A DNA stretch of 64,000 bases from Chloroflexota bacterium (GTDB taxonomy: Bacteria > Chloroflexota > UBA11872), in NCBI GenBank assembly GCA_026707585.1, contig JAPOWQ010000025.1:62001-126000 (forward strand). Reading direction: 5' to 3'. The notes beneath the pieces were generated by a model that worked only from the letters and a program-made list of their open reading frames with translations, did not search any database and was not told the DNA's origin. Shown in pieces: positions 42,020-50,799 of this stretch. Within the stretch, counting starts at the first letter, position 1. Each line of letters opens with the position of its first letter. The translations under genes were made by a program, and so were the position numbers.

Positions 42020-44047
42020 TCAGACGTTGAGTGCGCGCCGCTGTTCGGCAATGCGGAACTTCAGCTTCTTACTCGGCTTCATCGAGGGCAGCGGGTTGAA
42101 CCCGAGCTTGAAGTTCGGCGGGGACACTTCGAGCGTGAAGTGATGCGCCACCAGGAGCACGTTGACGGCCAACTGCAGTTCCATCCACCCCACGCCAAGG
42201 CACCGGTGCGTACCCAGCCCGTACGGGGCATACCCGGAACTGCGATGCTCGTTGCGCGGAGGCAGATAGCGGTCGATATCGAATTTCAAGGGGTCGGGGA
42301 ACACGTCGCTCATGTAATGCGCGGCCGTCTGGGCAATGTAGACCTGTGACCCGATGGGTATTCGGTAGCCCTCGACCACGCACGTATTCATCACGGTCCG
42401 CAACGACACCGGGACGATCGGGTACACCCGCAAACATTCCATCAGGAATCGGTGCGTGACGTCGATCGCTTGCGGTCTGAAGGCCCCCGCCTCAGGATCG
42501 CCGTCGGCGAACAAGGCGTCGGCTTCGGCACGGATTTCCTTGTAGAGATCCGGCTGCGACGCCATGGCGTACAGCACGAAGCTGAACGCATCGCCAAGGT
42601 AGACGCTGGCAATCAGCGCGGCTGAGAGGACGAAGCGCAGATTCGTCTCCGGGACGAACTGCGGATCGCTGGCGTGCAGGCTCAGCAGGTCATCCGCCAG
42701 GTCCCGCGGACTTCCAGCCCGCTGGGCCGGCGTATGCCCGCTTTGAACCTTCTCCACCAGTTGGTCCAGGATCTTCAGCCGGCGTTTCATGCTCGGCGTC
42801 TTCAACATGAACTTGGGTAGGACTTTCAGTATGTGAACGTTGAGCGCCCGTTCCTTGAAGACCGTCAGGTCGTCAAAGATATCCTGGGAATCAATGCTGA
42901 TCATCAGCGGCGAGAGTTGCGCATTTATCATTCGCCGGCACATGCGCGTGGCGGGGTAGGAATCTCCCACCGTCCAGTCCGCCATATGAGTCCGCGCATC
43001 CTTGTAGACTTGATCCAGTTGCCCCATCAATCTTCCGCGGGAATACGCTGGACCCAACGACTTACGAAGCCGGAAGTGATCCGCGCCGTCCAGGGACGGC
43101 AATACGCCCGAGGCGCCGTAAACCTTCTCGAAGTCTGAAAAATAGTCCTTGGTTCGGAGGTACATGCGCCCGTTCCGATGGACCCAGCGATTCGTCTCAG
43201 AACCAGCCAGGAAGATCATTGGATCCTGAAAGGGAGGGCGGAGCTCGAACACCGGGCCGTATTCTTCGGCCAGATCCGCGAAGAGCGCGGGAAAATTGCC
43301 GCTGCGAAGATTCCGATTAAACACCAACTTGCGCAGCGAGGCAACCGGAATCTTCTTGGTCAAGGCTGAACGTTGAAGCAATGGTCCGGCGAGACTCTCG
43401 GAAACCGCGGCGGCGATGGCCCGGCCGATCAATTCCATGTTGCAAATGAAATTAATGCGCTCCTCATCCTGGTCTTCGAGCTGGAACATGAAGCGAAATA
43501 CATCGCATGTGTTGACCAGGCAGATGATGATGACATCGCGCGGATCAGGAATCTCGTTGTTGAAGATGGCTTTACCGATGCGCGTCCTGACGAATTGAGC
43601 CGCCGTGCCTTCGGTGGGACCGCTTGAGAGTTCAGACTGCCAGGCAGTCCGGGACAGCGTCCAGAATTCACCCTCGTGGTATTCCAGGATCTTGCGCTTG
43701 ACCAGTCGGTCTAGTGTGGAATCTACGATTGATTCCGCACGCGGGGCCAGACGTTCAATCCAGTATTGAGCGTTGCGCTGATCGGAGGCGTCGGCAATAT
43801 CCTTCAGGATCGAGTCGAGGATTGGATTGCCTGTATCTGAGGAGTCCAGGAGAAACAAGGAGTCCATGTCCGTGTCGATACGTGATAAGAGTGAGAGTTC
43901 GGCAAGAACCGCGCCCACGACCGCGCAGTTCAGGTGCCAGCCGGGCACCTGGTAAAAGTAGCCGGACTCCTCATTGAGAAGCATAAGCACGAGCTCGTCG
44001 GACAAGGTTAGCTGCTGGGTTTCGACGGAATCTGAAGTCAGGGTCAT
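42020..44047 (-). CDS. GPP34 (GOLPH3/VPS74-like) domain fused to cytochrome P450
   Basis: A 675-residue fusion. Residues about 10-220 are a GPP34 domain: LTLSDELVLMLLNEESGYFY, VVGAVLAELSLLSRID, LDRLVKRKILEYHEGEFWTL. In eukaryotes this fold binds phosphoinositides at membranes. Residues about 240-675 are a P450: FRLRKSLGPAYSRGRL, K-helix E-C-L-R (537-540), and the haem ligand Cys616 in YGLGTHRCLG, where Tyr replaces the usual Phe. The I-helix (ALIASVYLGDAFSFVLYAM) lacks the standard A-G-x-D-T. It is convergent with the sterol methyltransferase, 39 bases apart. An inverted repeat lies just upstream, and GGGGAG precedes the ATG by eight bases. The substrate is probably a sterol or other terpenoid, by context. 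Confidence 0.82.
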   Translation of the reverse strand: MTLTSDSVETQQLTLSDELVLMLLNEESGYFYQVPGWHLNCAVVGAVLAELSLLSRIDTDMDSLFLLDSSDTGNPILDSILKDIADASDQRNAQYWIERLAPRAESIVDSTLDRLVKRKILEYHEGEFWTLSRTAWQSELSSGPTEGTAAQFVRTRIGKAIFNNEIPDPRDVIIICLVNTCDVFRFMFQLEDQDEERINFICNMELIGRAIAAAVSESLAGPLLQRSALTKKIPVASLRKLVFNRNLRSGNFPALFADLAEEYGPVFELRPPFQDPMIFLAGSETNRWVHRNGRMYLRTKDYFSDFEKVYGASGVLPSLDGADHFRLRKSLGPAYSRGRLMGQLDQVYKDARTHMADWTVGDSYPATRMCRRMINAQLSPLMISIDSQDIFDDLTVFKERALNVHILKVLPKFMLKTPSMKRRLKILDQLVEKVQSGHTPAQRAGSPRDLADDLLSLHASDPQFVPETNLRFVLSAALIASVYLGDAFSFVLYAMASQPDLYKEIRAEADALFADGDPEAGAFRPQAIDVTHRFLMECLRVYPIVPVSLRTVMNTCVVEGYRIPIGSQVYIAQTAAHYMSDVFPDPLKFDIDRYLPPRNEHRSSGYAPYGLGTHRCLGVGWMELQLAVNVLLVAHHFTLEVSPPNFKLGFNPLPSMKPSKKLKFRIAEQRRALNV

Positions 44048-44064
44048 TGCGCTTGCTCCCCGTG

Positions 44065-44099
44065 CCTAACCATGTTCAACGTGCTAAACTATGGTTAGG
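44065..44099. promoter_or_regulatory. Long-armed inverted repeat upstream of the GPP34-P450 gene
   Basis: CCTAACCAT (44065-44073) and ATGGTTAGG (44091-44099) are perfect 9-base arms with a 17-base AT-rich spacer, starting 18 bases before the P450 ATG. A centre-to-centre spacing of 26 bases puts the two arms on nearly the same face of DNA. It is a strong candidate operator for a dimeric or tetrameric regulator. Confidence 0.55.
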
Positions 44100-44299
44100 A
44101 TGGGTCGGCTATCACGTTGTGCAGTCTAGCACGCGTGGCAAGGATCGGGCCCGAGGCCGTCTCGGGGAGTTGGTTGAATTCCTTTAATTGGGGAGTAACT
44201 CTTTTGGACCTGGTGGATACTCCGGCCGGCCGGATCGTTCCCGTTACACGGACGATTGTCTGAGGTCAACCTGTCTCGAGGGCCTGTACCAGAGCGCCT

Positions 44300-45628
44300 G
44301 TGAGGGGGCGTAGAGCGCTGCCAGGCGTGTGGGCCGCTGCGCTGATCGCCGTCATTGCGTTCTGGTGGGGCGCGTACGTGGCACCACAGTTGGTGAGCAT
44401 TGCCTTCCCCGGCGTTCTGCCCACGGATCGAATTCCCGCGTGGCTCGATGCCGAGGAGAATGACACGCTGACAAACTCCCTGTCCGCCGCGCTGCTGGCT
44501 GTGGCTGCCGCACTCCTGGCGGCAAACGCTGGCCGCGCATTTCGGGCATCTGCCAGCCGGATCGGCACCACCGGATGGGCCATCCTTGCGGGCGTCACGC
44601 TGCTGGTCTGTATCGCTGAATTAACCGAGGCGCATATCGCCGCGCCTGAAGCTCTTGGGTATGTGGTATTTGGGCGACAGGCGTTGCTGCCTTCGTGGCC
44701 CATCCTGCTAGCTCCGCTGATCGCTGCCTTCGTGGCTCTTATGGTGTTGTTTATGTGGCGAGTCGATCACCCGCCATCGGTTCGTCGGTGGCTTGGCCTG
44801 GGATTCGGCCTCTGGATCATGGTCTTGGCGCACGAGGTGATCCAACCATACGCATTGCTCAGGTTCGGATCGTCACTGCCACGAGTCCTCGAAGAGACAT
44901 TGGAAATAAGCGGCACGATGTGTCTAATCGTTGCCTCCATGGCAACGCACAAGGGCGCGACGCCCGCGCCGCGCTGGCGTAACCCGTTCGTACGATCCGT
45001 GCTGTTGGTTGCGGGCCTGAGCGCAATCGCCGTTGCATATCTCTACCACGCTCCGGTGTTCGACACGCGAGCACATTCGGCGCCTGGGACGTTCCAGATC
45101 ATGCTCCAGGACCAGGGATCGATAACGCAGGAACTCGGTGGGCCCCGGTTTCCGACGGATCGCATCGACGTTCGTATGGCAACGCGGGATCCGAACGGCA
45201 CGTCGACCACGGTGGCCTGGCGCATTCGTAGCGACGATACGCCAATTCGTGAGGGGCATGTGCAGGTCAAGAGTCAACCGCAGCACCTGTCGATGTACCA
45301 GCTGATCTTCGCTCCGCTGATTCAAACCGCGGACTAGGATCTGAGTCTTCAGTTGGTTGCCGAGGCTTCCGAAGGCGCTCACCTGCATATTGGGGCGACC
45401 AAGCTCAACTCCGACGATGGGCTCCGCTTATGGACGAACGGCGACATTCAACCGCCTGGCCACCGCATTGATTTCGTCGTGTTCAGCACGCCCGAGCCGA
45501 CGCAAGCGAAACTTGCCGCGCTGTGGCATGCGGTGTCCGGGGATTGGCGATACCCGGTAACGATGCTTTATTTTGCCGTGAGCCTCGTGCTACTCGTGTT
45601 TACACCGCTGGTTCTCGTGCGCTCCTAA
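44300..45628 (+). pseudogene. Polytopic membrane protein interrupted by an in-frame amber codon
   Basis: One continuous frame of 443 codons containing a single TAG at 45335-45337 (residue 346). Upstream are seven or so hydrophobic helices (GVWAAALIAVIAFWWGAYVA; WPILLAPLIAAFVALMVLFM; WLGLGFGLWIMVLAHEVIQP) and then a beta-rich extracytoplasmic part. After the TAG the same frame continues DLSLQLVAEASEGAHLHIGA and ends with a last membrane helix, YPVTMLYFAVSLVLLVFTPL. The downstream part thus completes the topology. Options are a recent nonsense mutation (one base from GAG, CAG or AAG), a sequencing error, or readthrough. No family recognized. It lies between the P450 and Rieske genes of the sterol region. 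Confidence 0.65.
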
Positions 45629-46031
45629 CGGAGGCTGTTCCGCTCGGCAATCGCGGTCCAACTGGCGCCAGCCAGCCTGCGCCACGCGCGACCGCGAGGC
45701 CACGGGAAACTCCTCGGCAGCGGCGGCTGTCGAGCCGACGCGCCGCCGGCCAGCCGTCGGCCTGTTCGCCTATTCGTGCTGTCTGTGAGGTCCATCCCCG
45801 TATTCAAGCCCCGCCGATCACGCCGTGGCCGGGCAGACGGGATGGGGGGATGCTGCGGATGGCCGGGCCGAATCAGTTGGACGATGGCCGCGGCAACACA
45901 CGCGGCACCGTGGTGCCGAACGGCGATGGATGGCGCCGGAGCATCCAGGCGACTCGCTATGTCGCCGCCGTTTGGTCGCCTTCCTACGTCATAATGACGA
46001 AGTGCCGGTTCAATGAAGGCTTCTGGCTTAG
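45629..46031. other. Intergenic stretch of about 400 bases, no gene supported
   Basis: Between the amber-interrupted membrane gene and the Rieske oxygenase. Frames here are compositional; I see no motif, repeat or RNA gene. The Rieske promoter is expected in its last part, where an AT-richer patch occurs at about 45985-46025. Confidence 0.45.
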
Positions 46032-47135
46032 ATGGAATCCCAGGAAGCGGGCGGGCAGGCAGGACTGCGGGTGATGCGACCTGAAGAGGCGACAGCAGCC
46101 CGACGCCGACTACCCTTGAGCAATCGACTGCCGTCCCCATTCCCCGAGGGTTGGTACTTCCTCGCGACCCGCAAGGCCGTGGAGAAGGGCGGGCTGATCC
46201 AAAAGACATGGATGGGCGAGAACATCGTCATCTGGTCCGACGCTGAGGGCCGCATCTGTGTCGCCAAAGCCATCTGCCCCCATCTGGGCGCCGATCTCGG
46301 GCCTGCCGCAGGTGGCCAGATCTGCGAAGGTCGACTTGTCTGCCCGTTCCATGGCTATGAGTTCGACGTCACCGGCCAGTGCGTCGCCACCCCCTTCGCA
46401 CCAGCGCCCAGGACCGCCAAATTGCGAGTCTTCGAAACTCACGACATCCATGGCCTGATCTTCGCCTGGTGGGGTGTCGACGGCCGCCCGCCGCAATGGA
46501 CGCTGCCAACCGAGCCGTTGGAGCAGGACGGCTGGTGCGACTACGAGATCGATACGCTTCGCTTTCCCGGCCATCCCCAGGAGACGACCGAGAACTCGGT
46601 CGACCTGGCCCACCTGCGCTATGTCCACGGCTACGACAACGTCGACCGCCCTGAGCGAATGTCGGTGGATGGCCATCGTCTCCTGAGCAACTTCAACTTC
46701 AGGCGCGTTCGTACGATCGCAAAACTCGCCAGACTGACCTTTAGCGTCTCAGCCAAAACCCACATCTACGGACTCGGCTACTCGTTCGTCGACATCCGCG
46801 AGCACTCCATCGGCATGAACATGCGGCTGTGGGTCCTTGCCACGCCCGTCGACGGCAAGCTCATCGACATGACACTGGTCTCGCAGGTACGCGAGATCCG
46901 AAATCCCAGGCGCCTGTTGGTCGGCCTGGGATTCCTCCCGCCAAAGCTTCGCGCCCCCCTCATCAACAAGTTCATGGCGCTTCAGCAGAGAGAGGATGTG
47001 CTGCAGGACGTGGTCATCTGGGGGCGCAAGCAATACACCAGCCGGCCCCGCCTCTGCCGCTCCGACGGCGAGATCATGCCCTTCCGGTACTACTGCGCGC
47101 AGTTCTATCCCGAACCCGGCAACGGCGCCCCGTAG
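46032..47135 (+). CDS. Rieske non-haem iron oxygenase, Neverland/DAF-36/KshA/SdmA-like
   Basis: A 367-residue oxygenase. The Rieske cluster is bound by C82-x-H84 in ICPHLGADLGP and C104-x-x-H107 in LVCPFHGYEFDVTG. The catalytic iron site is in TTENSVDLAHLRYVHGYDNV (D191, H194, H199). LPSPFPEGWYFLATRKAVEK at the N-terminus and the layout fit the sterol/steroid branch that includes cholesterol 7-desaturase, KshA and the bacterial C-4 demethylase SdmA. An internal ATG at 46074 is an alternative start. A reductase partner is not adjacent. Given the neighbours, a sterol ring (C-4 or C-7) reaction is the leading guess; exact regiochemistry cannot be read. Confidence 0.8.
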   Translation: MESQEAGGQAGLRVMRPEEATAARRRLPLSNRLPSPFPEGWYFLATRKAVEKGGLIQKTWMGENIVIWSDAEGRICVAKAICPHLGADLGPAAGGQICEGRLVCPFHGYEFDVTGQCVATPFAPAPRTAKLRVFETHDIHGLIFAWWGVDGRPPQWTLPTEPLEQDGWCDYEIDTLRFPGHPQETTENSVDLAHLRYVHGYDNVDRPERMSVDGHRLLSNFNFRRVRTIAKLARLTFSVSAKTHIYGLGYSFVDIREHSIGMNMRLWVLATPVDGKLIDMTLVSQVREIRNPRRLLVGLGFLPPKLRAPLINKFMALQQREDVLQDVVIWGRKQYTSRPRLCRSDGEIMPFRYYCAQFYPEPGNGAP

Positions 47136-47179
47136 AAATCGCTACGTCCGTTCGCTGGGACTCCGGGCGGTCCTTGGCG

Positions 47180-48535
47180 CTACGCCTTCCTGAACCCCAA
47201 GCCGTACATGATGCTCCCGTAGTAGTTGAACGCCCGCCTGGCTTCCGCGTTGCTGAACGGGTAGTCGGCCCCTATCTGCCGCGCCGTGGCCAGGCCGCTG
47301 ACAAAGCAGGTCTCCTGGCTGTTGACCAGCGTGTGCGCCCCGCAGTGCCAGGTTCGCCGCCTGCCCTGGATGAACTGGAACAGGTTGATCAGCAACGCCA
47401 TGTGCTTCACGTCATGCACGATGTGCTGAAACCACCACCGCTTGATGACCTTGGCGTCATCGATGGGACTGACCGCGTTGTAGGTCACCAGGCACGGCTT
47501 GTCCGACCCGCTTGCCCACGGCTGCTGGTTATGCATGATGTACGTGATTTCGTAGTTGTCCGGCCTGGCCCCGTACTGCTCGATGTGGTTGCTCCGCGTC
47601 TCCAGCGGCTTCGCTTCGTTCTCGGGTAACACCGAGGCGTCCCAGTGCACCACGGCATGGTTATGCAGCTCGCTCTCGTAGCGTATCGATGAGAGCATGA
47701 AGCGTTCCAGCATCGTCGGCTTGTCCAAGATCATCAGCGTCTGGTTCGCGTTGCACGCAAGGATCACGTCGTCAAACGTCTCGCGTTCACCGGCCTCGTC
47801 TTCAACCTCCACGTGTGACGCCCGCCGATATACCCTTCGCACAGGTCGGTTGAGATAGATCTTGTCTCGAAAGCCGTCCGTCAGGTTCTCGTAGATGCGG
47901 CGCGTGCCCCGGTCCCATGTCTGCATCGGCGTTGAGCGTTCGATGTCGAAGAATTCCAGGTACCGGCTGAAGAGCGCGGCCGGCATGTCGAACACGTTTG
48001 TCGCCATCAGGAAATTCACGAACATTGGCTTCAGGATCTTGTACCTGAAGTCCCCCGAGAATCCGCCCAGGTTCAGCACCGTCCCCATGCTGATGTAGTT
48101 GAACGGGTTCAGCGCATTTAGCAACTTCGACTGCGAACGCGTCAGCCAGCCAATCCCATGCAGTCGACGCAAGAGTCGCTGGAATTTCCTGATCTCGGGT
48201 TGCAACTGCTCTCGTATGTCGGAGTCGAAGTCATGGGCGTACACGCGGCCCTGGTACTTCACGCTGTAGCTGAACTTGGTGTCGATCAGCTCAATGCCAA
48301 ACGTCTCCATCAACAGCAGGATGTGGTGATAGACCGACGGGATACACGCGGTTACGGAGATGTCAAAAGGAATCGAGCTACCGTCGTCCTGCCGCATGTC
48401 GGCGGTAATCGCGTTGCCGCCAACCTGTGCGTTGGCTTCGAACAGCCGGAAGTCAAAGCGATCGGGATGCCGATGCAGCGCCCAGGCGGCGCCCAGCCCT
48501 GCAATGCCCCCGCCAACAATGGCAATGCGCCTCAG
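47180..48535 (-). CDS. FAD-dependent amine-oxidase-like oxidoreductase, probable CTG start
   Basis: About 451 residues. The Rossmann motif RRIAIVGGGIAGLGAAWALH and the FEANAQVGGNAITADM loop lie upstream of the first ATG (48397), so the true start must be earlier. The frame is open only back to a TAG about 90 bases upstream of 48525 and contains no ATG, GTG or TTG there. A CTG at 48533-48535 follows GGGGGAG at four bases and is the best candidate. The C-terminal FAD motif is CFVSGLATARQIGADYPFSN. It falls in the flavin amine oxidoreductase group (PF01593-like); a desaturase or reductase role on sterols is possible from context only. Confidence 0.75.
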   Translation of the reverse strand: MRRIAIVGGGIAGLGAAWALHRHPDRFDFRLFEANAQVGGNAITADMRQDDGSSIPFDISVTACIPSVYHHILLLMETFGIELIDTKFSYSVKYQGRVYAHDFDSDIREQLQPEIRKFQRLLRRLHGIGWLTRSQSKLLNALNPFNYISMGTVLNLGGFSGDFRYKILKPMFVNFLMATNVFDMPAALFSRYLEFFDIERSTPMQTWDRGTRRIYENLTDGFRDKIYLNRPVRRVYRRASHVEVEDEAGERETFDDVILACNANQTLMILDKPTMLERFMLSSIRYESELHNHAVVHWDASVLPENEAKPLETRSNHIEQYGARPDNYEITYIMHNQQPWASGSDKPCLVTYNAVSPIDDAKVIKRWWFQHIVHDVKHMALLINLFQFIQGRRRTWHCGAHTLVNSQETCFVSGLATARQIGADYPFSNAEARRAFNYYGSIMYGLGFRKA

Positions 48536-48620
48536 TGCTCTCCCCCGCGGCCTCTGCCCCGACCTCCGGCGAAACTACCATCGCTCCCGTCTGTCCGGCC
48601 GCGACGTCCAAGTATTCCGC

Positions 48621-49064
48621 CTAAGCGTCCCCCATTTCAGCCAGCCGCCGCGATAGCTCGTCCATAGGCACGTCTTCAACGTGGCAGGCAATTGACCAAA
48701 CGTTGCCCGACGGATCGGACACACGGGCAACCCGGTCGCCGTAGAACTGATCGGCAGGTTCCGCGATCGAAGTTGCACCCGCCTTCACCGCCTGCGCGTA
48801 GACCGCGTCGACGTTCTCCACGTAGAGATGCATCTGCGAACTGGTGACCGGGAAGTCCGGCGGGGCGGCGTCCGACAGCATCACCACCGCACCCCCAATC
48901 TCCACTTCGGCGTGCCCGATCAGCCCCTCCCCCATCGGGATCCGCGTCCGCTCCACGGCCCCGAACGCGTCCGCCAGGAAATCCAGAAAGCCGGCCGCGT
49001 TCTCGACGATCAGGTAGGGCGTGACGGCCGTATATCCGTCCGGAATCGGCTTTACCTCTGGCAT
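48621..49064 (-). CDS. VOC-family protein, PhnB/glyoxalase-like
   Basis: A 147-residue protein: VTPYLIVENAAGFLDFLADA and FGAVERTRIPMGEGLIGHAE start the first beta-alpha-beta-beta-beta module, then MHLYVENVDAVYAQAVKAGA and RVARVSDPSGNVWSIACHVE the second. It is typical of PhnB/YdcE-like dimeric VOC proteins. Metal ligands (His in GHAE, Glu positions) are only partly apparent, and no substrate can be assigned. It is divergent from the polyphosphate kinase gene. Confidence 0.88.
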   Translation of the reverse strand: MPEVKPIPDGYTAVTPYLIVENAAGFLDFLADAFGAVERTRIPMGEGLIGHAEVEIGGAVVMLSDAAPPDFPVTSSQMHLYVENVDAVYAQAVKAGATSIAEPADQFYGDRVARVSDPSGNVWSIACHVEDVPMDELSRRLAEMGDA

Positions 49065-49143
49065 TGGATCTCCTCTCTGTCTGACGGCGCATTCTCCCAG
49101 TCCTGGGTTCCGTTCCCAAACGAGCCTGCATGGCAGTACCCTA

Positions 49144-50073
49144 ATGGACGCGGCCGGGGCGCTTTCGTACGGTATGTCCGTGGCAGATGCAACGGCGGTT
49201 CAAGAAAGTTCCGGGATTCTGATTCCAACAGACGGAATCCCCCGGAAAGTCCTGCGAAAAGTCGGAAAGGCCGGCCGCAGACAGATCATCAGCGACTCCT
49301 ATCCCTACCGAACCAAGATGGGGCGGCGAACTTACGAGGCCCGGAAGGCCGAGCTTCAGGTCGAGTTGCTGAAGCTCCAGAATTGGGTCCAGGAGTCCGG
49401 ACAGCGCATCGTCTTGCTGTTCGAAGGGCGGGATGCCGCCGGCAAGGGCGGAACCATCAAGCGCTTCATGGAACACCTCAATCCTCGCGGCGCCACCGTC
49501 GTTGCGCTGCCGGCTCCCACCGAGCGCGAGCGCGGCCAGTGGTACTTCCAGCGCTACGTCCAGCACCTGCCGACCAACGGCGAGATCGTGTTCTTCGACC
49601 GCTCCTGGTACAACCGCGCGGTCGTTGAGCCGGTCATGGGCTTCTGCACGCCGGCCGAGACCGTGCGCTTCCTCCGCGACACCGTCCTCTTCGAGGAAAT
49701 GCTGATCAACGAGGGCCTCCGGCTCTTCAAGTTCTGGTTCTCGGTCAGCCAGGAGGAGCAACTCCGGCGCGTCATGTCGCGCGCCCAAGACAGCCTCAAG
49801 CAGTGGAAGCTCAGCGATGTGGACCGCCGGGCGCTACCCCTCTGGGACGAATTCACCGAGGCCAAAAAACTCATGTTCGCCGCCACCGACACCAGGGCGT
49901 CGCCCTGGGTGGTCGTTAAAGCGGACGACAAGAAGCGCGCCCGCCTCAACTGCATGGGCTACGTGCTGCGCAGCTTTGAATACGATGCCTGGGTTCGTCA
50001 GCGCGTGCCCAAACCGGATCCCAAGCTGATTGGACCCGCGAAATCTCTCTACGCCAAGGACGAAGTCTGGTAG
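49144..50073 (+). CDS. ppk2: Polyphosphate kinase 2
   Basis: A 309-residue class I PPK2. Walker A is FEGRDAAGKGGTIKRFMEHL, the lid and Walker B region is NGEIVFFDRSWYNRAVVEPV, and LSDVDRRALPLWDEFTEAKK with SPWVVVKADDKKRARLNCMG are family blocks. It transfers phosphate between polyphosphate and nucleoside diphosphates (usually making GTP or ATP). ATG 49144 is used; ATG 49174 is an alternative and neither has a strong ribosome site. No exopolyphosphatase or ppk1 is nearby. Confidence 0.92.
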   Translation: MDAAGALSYGMSVADATAVQESSGILIPTDGIPRKVLRKVGKAGRRQIISDSYPYRTKMGRRTYEARKAELQVELLKLQNWVQESGQRIVLLFEGRDAAGKGGTIKRFMEHLNPRGATVVALPAPTERERGQWYFQRYVQHLPTNGEIVFFDRSWYNRAVVEPVMGFCTPAETVRFLRDTVLFEEMLINEGLRLFKFWFSVSQEEQLRRVMSRAQDSLKQWKLSDVDRRALPLWDEFTEAKKLMFAATDTRASPWVVVKADDKKRARLNCMGYVLRSFEYDAWVRQRVPKPDPKLIGPAKSLYAKDEVW

Positions 50074-50160
50074 CGCGCACCGGGATTGGCCGCAGCGATC
50101 GCCGGATTCTCGAGAATCAGAGCCTGCAGGCCACCAAATGAGCGTGGGTGTGGGGATGGC

Positions 50161-50559
50161 CTAATGGCACCCACACGCCGACTCGTTTCCGCTTCCTGAT
50201 TGTGATCGGTGCGTCGCATAGCCGTCCCGCTTCCACCAGTCCAGCCCACCGATCAACTCACGAACCTCAAGTCCAAGCGTGAGCAGCTTCAACGCAGTCT
50301 TCGTCGACGCATTGCAGCCGATGCCGTCGCAGTAGCAGACGTACAGCGCGGACGTGTCCAACGATGCTGTTGAATTGGCGCTGATTTCCCGATGCGGAAG
50401 GCTGATGGCGCCAGGAATGTGCTCCTGTTCGAAGGCGCCCGCCGAGCGTCCGTCAACCACCACGATCGGCTCGCCATTCTCCAGCGCCTCGTAGAGGTCC
50501 GCCGAATCCATTTCGTAGGCGAGCTTGCTCTGGTAGTGACGAATCTGGTCGAGACTCAC
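50161..50559 (-). CDS. Rhodanese-like sulfurtransferase
   Basis: A 132-residue single rhodanese domain. IVVVDGRSAGAFEQEHIPGA and ISLPHREI are the CH2A region. The active-site loop is VCYCDGIGCNASTKTALKLL, with the cysteine in the C-x-G-x-G-C-N variant, followed by VRELIGGLDWWKRDGY. The GTG at 50559 has GGAGGAG correctly spaced; 50604 is an alternative ATG. It would transfer sulfane sulfur or act in redox signalling. The tail ends ACGCH. Nothing nearby suggests a partner; a link to the selenoprotein is not supported. Confidence 0.85.
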   Translation of the reverse strand: MSLDQIRHYQSKLAYEMDSADLYEALENGEPIVVVDGRSAGAFEQEHIPGAISLPHREISANSTASLDTSALYVCYCDGIGCNASTKTALKLLTLGLEVRELIGGLDWWKRDGYATHRSQSGSGNESACGCH

Positions 50560-50799
50560 GCTGCCGTCTCCTCCGGTCGCGCGTCCGCGCAACAAGCATT
50601 TCATCGACCTCCAGCGTATGGCAGGTGGCCTGGTCGGGCCATGCGTTGGCGCAATGCGCGCCGGCGCCGACGGACTCCAACGCTGATCCAGTCTGCCGCC
50701 GAAAGGCCTGGCGAAGACCTCACTGCCGTCGCGTCTGATTGACCGTCTCCCGCCCCATGTCCATACTTACTGCATCGCTGGAGGGCGGGACTTTCAGTC

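Noticed and set aside
44300-45628. Pyrrolysine decoding of the in-frame TAG
   Set aside because: No methylamine methyltransferase context and no pyl genes in view; mutation or error is simpler.
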